NCBI GenBank assembly: GCA_031459855.1
Contig: JAVKHP010000001.1
Coordinates: forward strand, 124,001 to 188,000
DNA length: 64,000 nt
Reading direction: 5' to 3'
DNA from: Armatimonadota bacterium
GTDB taxonomy: Bacteria > Sysuimicrobiota > Sysuimicrobiia > Sysuimicrobiales > Humicultoraceae
Of the stretch, positions 61,822 to 64,000 are shown piece by piece. A model generated the notes under the pieces. That model ran no database searches and had not been told where the DNA came from. It saw only the letters and a list, made by a program, of their open reading frames with translations. A program made the translations under genes and the position numbers. The stretch's first letter is position 1. Every line of letters starts with the position of its first letter.

Positions 61822-62610
61822 CTACCCGGTGCCCCGCGTCCAGAACCCCTGCGGATCCAACCGGCGGATCAGGCGCAGCTCCTCGGGCGTGGGCGGTGGC
61901 GTCTCGGCCAGGTCGGGCGCGACGCGCAACGCCCACCCGGTCTGCGCGCGCACGTCCTCCACGCTGACCCCGGGATGGCACGACCGCAGCACCGCCTCGC
62001 CGGTCGCCGGGTCGAAGCCAAAGACCCCCAGCGTCGTGATGAGCGCCGCCGGCCCGCCCGGCAGGCCCAGGGCGCGGCGCTGTGCCGCGCCCCGCAGGTA
62101 GCCCGGCGAGGTGACGAAGTCGACGGCCTCGCGGAAGCGGTGCCGCTCGTGCGCCATGATGATGAGCAGGCGGCGGGCGAGGGAGGCGATGTCGCAGGCG
62201 CCCCCGCTGCCCGGTAGCTTGACGCGAGGCCGGTCCCGCGGGCCGATGTACGACGAGTTGACGTTGCCGAAGCGGTCGACCTCGGCGCCGCCGATGAACC
62301 CCACGTCGACGCGGCCGCGGCCCAGCAGGCTCATCACCAGCGAGAGCCGGGTGCACATGCTGGCGCCCACGATGTTGGGCGGATCGCCCATGGTGTAGAG
62401 GAACTGGTCGCTGGGGGTCTGGCGGACGACACCGTTCTCGAAGACCCCCACGGCCCGCGGCGCGTGGGTGAGCTTCGCCAGCTGGAAGGCGATGAGCGGC
62501 AGCCGCATCCCCACGAAGACCACGTCGCCGTCGCGGATCTCGCGGGCCGCTGCGGTCACCATGAGCTCGCCAGCGGTGAACGGCGCGTCCCTCATGCCTG
62601 CGTCCCTCAT
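61822..62610 (-). CDS. CoA-transferase subunit beta (glutaconate CoA-transferase / IpdB type)
   Basis: A 262-residue subunit of the GctB/IpdB kind: RDGDVVFVGMRLPLIAFQLAKLTHAPRAVGVFENGVV, GGAEVDRFGNVNSSYIG, and GSGGACDIASLA. Such heterodimers move CoA between acids or, as in IpdAB of steroid degradation, hydrolyse a ring in a CoA ester. The start region is a threefold repeat; ATGs at 62610 and 62595 are both in frame, while that at 62624 (overlapping the alpha-subunit stop) is out of frame. Confidence 0.88.
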   Translation of the reverse strand: MRDAGMRDAPFTAGELMVTAAAREIRDGDVVFVGMRLPLIAFQLAKLTHAPRAVGVFENGVVRQTPSDQFLYTMGDPPNIVGASMCTRLSLVMSLLGRGRVDVGFIGGAEVDRFGNVNSSYIGPRDRPRVKLPGSGGACDIASLARRLLIIMAHERHRFREAVDFVTSPGYLRGAAQRRALGLPGGPAALITTLGVFGFDPATGEAVLRSCHPGVSVEDVRAQTGWALRVAPDLAETPPPTPEELRLIRRLDPQGFWTRGTG

Positions 62611-62628
62611 GCTGCGTCCCTCATGCCT
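62585..62628. repeat. Three tandem ~15-bp repeats at a start codon
   Basis: GCGTCCCTCATGCCT is present at 62585-62599, as a 14-base version at 62600-62613, and again at 62614-62628. Each copy carries an ATG on the minus strand (ATGAGGGACGC). The missing base in the middle copy puts the first ATG out of frame with the gene. Confidence 0.92.
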
Positions 62629-63613
62629 GCGCCCCTCGCTCGTGGTCGACCCGGGACGCGGCGGGCTCGACCGCCGGCTGGCCCTGCTCCTGCCACCCGT
62701 AGTCGACGGGCGCGGCGGGCGCCGGGTGCAGACGGCGCAGCGCCTGCCAGCGCGCCTCGCCCAGGCGCGCGAGGTACGCCGCCCGGTCGGGCACCTCGTA
62801 GACCCACCGCGCCAGCCATGCCTCCATGCCCTCGACCGTGCGCGTCTCGCGGTGGTAGTCGGCGTAGAACGCGTGGTCCCGGCCGTAGTAGCCCTGCACC
62901 GGCGACGGATGACACCCGCCCGGACAGTGGACCACGGCGCTCACCAGAAACGGCGGGAAGAGCACGCGGTTGGGGTCGCTGGTCAACACCGCCTCGTCGA
63001 CGATCTCCTCGGCCAGCAGCACGATGTGCTCGGCGGCCAGGCCGGCTTCCTCGGTGATGCCCAGGTTCCCCCAGGCGTGGGCGTGCCCTGCCGGGTCGGC
63101 ACGCTGCACCGCCAGGATGGCCACGTCGGGCCGCAGCGCCCGCACCACCATCACCGGCTGGCCGTCGAAGGGCGACGGCACCTGGGCGAACCCGGGATGC
63201 CCGCGGGTGATGTCGCTGCCCGGCCCGGACCGCACCGGCACGAAGGGCAGCCCGTGCGCGCCAGCCCACAAAGCCAGCGCCACGGTGTAGTTCGAGTAGT
63301 CTTCGACGGTGAGCGGGCGGGGGATGCCGGCTTCGACCGCGCGGCGGTAGGCGTGGCCCAGCCCGGCGCTCACGTTGCCCACCCAGGCGGCCTGCACCTT
63401 CGCCACGCACCCCGCGCCGATGAGCTGGTCGACGACGATGTCGAAGATGGGGCCGATCACCGTGAGGTTGCGCCGGCGCTGGCGGATGATCTCGTGACCG
63501 GCCGCAAAGGGGATCAGCGACTCCAGGCACGCGCCGATGGCGACCGCCGCGCCGTCGGGCACGAAGCGGCCGATGGCCTCGGGAAGGCTCATGAGCTTGC
63601 CGGTGGCGGTCAC
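62621..63613 (-). CDS. CoA-transferase subunit alpha (glutaconate CoA-transferase / IpdA type)
   Basis: A 330-residue alpha subunit: FVPDGAAVAIGACLESLIPFAAGHEIIRQRRRNLTVIGPIFDIVVDQLIGAGCV, YRRAVEAGIPRPLTVEDYSNY, and PGSDITRGHPGF. The C-terminal part has the GYYGRDHAFYADYHRETRT stretch of this family. GTG start at 63613 after CAGGAG. Its stop lies within the tandem repeat that begins the beta subunit, as expected for coupled subunits. Confidence 0.88.
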   Translation of the reverse strand: MTATGKLMSLPEAIGRFVPDGAAVAIGACLESLIPFAAGHEIIRQRRRNLTVIGPIFDIVVDQLIGAGCVAKVQAAWVGNVSAGLGHAYRRAVEAGIPRPLTVEDYSNYTVALALWAGAHGLPFVPVRSGPGSDITRGHPGFAQVPSPFDGQPVMVVRALRPDVAILAVQRADPAGHAHAWGNLGITEEAGLAAEHIVLLAEEIVDEAVLTSDPNRVLFPPFLVSAVVHCPGGCHPSPVQGYYGRDHAFYADYHRETRTVEGMEAWLARWVYEVPDRAAYLARLGEARWQALRRLHPAPAAPVDYGWQEQGQPAVEPAASRVDHERGAQA

Positions 63614-63677
63614 GGGGTCTCCTGCTGCGCCTGCAGGCCGGCGCGTCCGTCGCCACCCCGTGTAGCGCGCCGGGCCC

Positions 63678-64000
<323 letters not shown>

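Overview
This is a window of roughly 70% GC bacterial chromosome with dense coding, many 4-nt ATGA/GTGA gene overlaps and frequent GTG starts. The gene types fit a free-living, aerobic or facultative heterotroph that lives on organic and aromatic acids and peptides: several solute transport systems, an aerobic phenylacetyl-CoA epoxidase, a molybdenum CoA-ester hydroxylase/reductase and many M20 peptidases. I cannot name the phylum from sequence alone. An uncultivated high-GC soil, sediment or hot-spring lineage is plausible. I saw no rRNA, tRNA, CRISPR array or complete insertion sequence.

Layout. 1-10.5 kb (minus strand): a partial TrpB-like enzyme, an ABC-class ATPase, CcdA with two tandem S41 protease-like paralogues, a SAM hydrolase, and a coupled trio of Asp-box repeat protein, MoaD/ThiS-like protein and M20 peptidase. 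10.6-17.2 kb: a 991-residue FAD/Fe-S oxidoreductase fusion behind a tctB-tctA-tctC-carboxymuconolactone-decarboxylase-like cluster. 17.3-18.7 kb (plus strand): possible IS remnant, cold-shock protein, YggT and a RAM-only Lrp protein. 18.8-28.5 kb (minus): MFS transporter, AdoMet decarboxylase, DppABC without ATPases, DedA, a GGDEF protein, an M20 dipeptidase and YceI. 28.6-38.6 kb: mixed strands, with an M20D amidohydrolase interrupted by TGA, ornithine cyclodeaminase-like protein, PepA, a metallo-beta-lactamase-fold hydrolase, aquaporin, aldehyde dehydrogenase and adenine deaminase-like protein. 38.6-57.5 kb (minus): a large aromatic-acid cluster. It holds an IclR regulator, a 4-hydroxybenzoyl-CoA-reductase-type Mo enzyme, a MetE-like protein, PaaK, a LivJGFHM-type ABC importer, a PaaA-D-B-x-C-zinc-ribbon epoxidase operon, an aldehyde dehydrogenase, an enoyl-CoA hydratase and a BenE-like carrier. 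57.6-59.6 kb: a compact restriction-modification operon. 59.9-64 kb: a GHL10-type hydrolase, then a MaoC, two-subunit CoA-transferase and acyl-CoA ligase group cut by the window edge.

How the genes work together. In the 38.6-57.5 kb cluster, acids would be imported by the ABC system and activated by PaaK. The ring would be epoxidised by the Paa complex or dehydroxylated by the Mo enzyme, and the product oxidised by the hydratase and dehydrogenase. A sigma70-type promoter overlaid by a perfect 16-bp palindrome lies inside the 3' coding end of livM and probably drives paaA onward.

Most notable observation. The M20D amidohydrolase at 29514-30698 is complete except for one in-frame TGA at the exact position of the metal-binding Cys of the family motif HACGHDGH. 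A stem-loop with a GGUC apical loop begins soon after the TGA, in the position of a bacterial SECIS element. The simplest exciting reading is a selenocysteine metallopeptidase; the dull alternative is a point nonsense mutation. A second theme is repeated short duplications at gene edges, several of which copy translation starts in frame.
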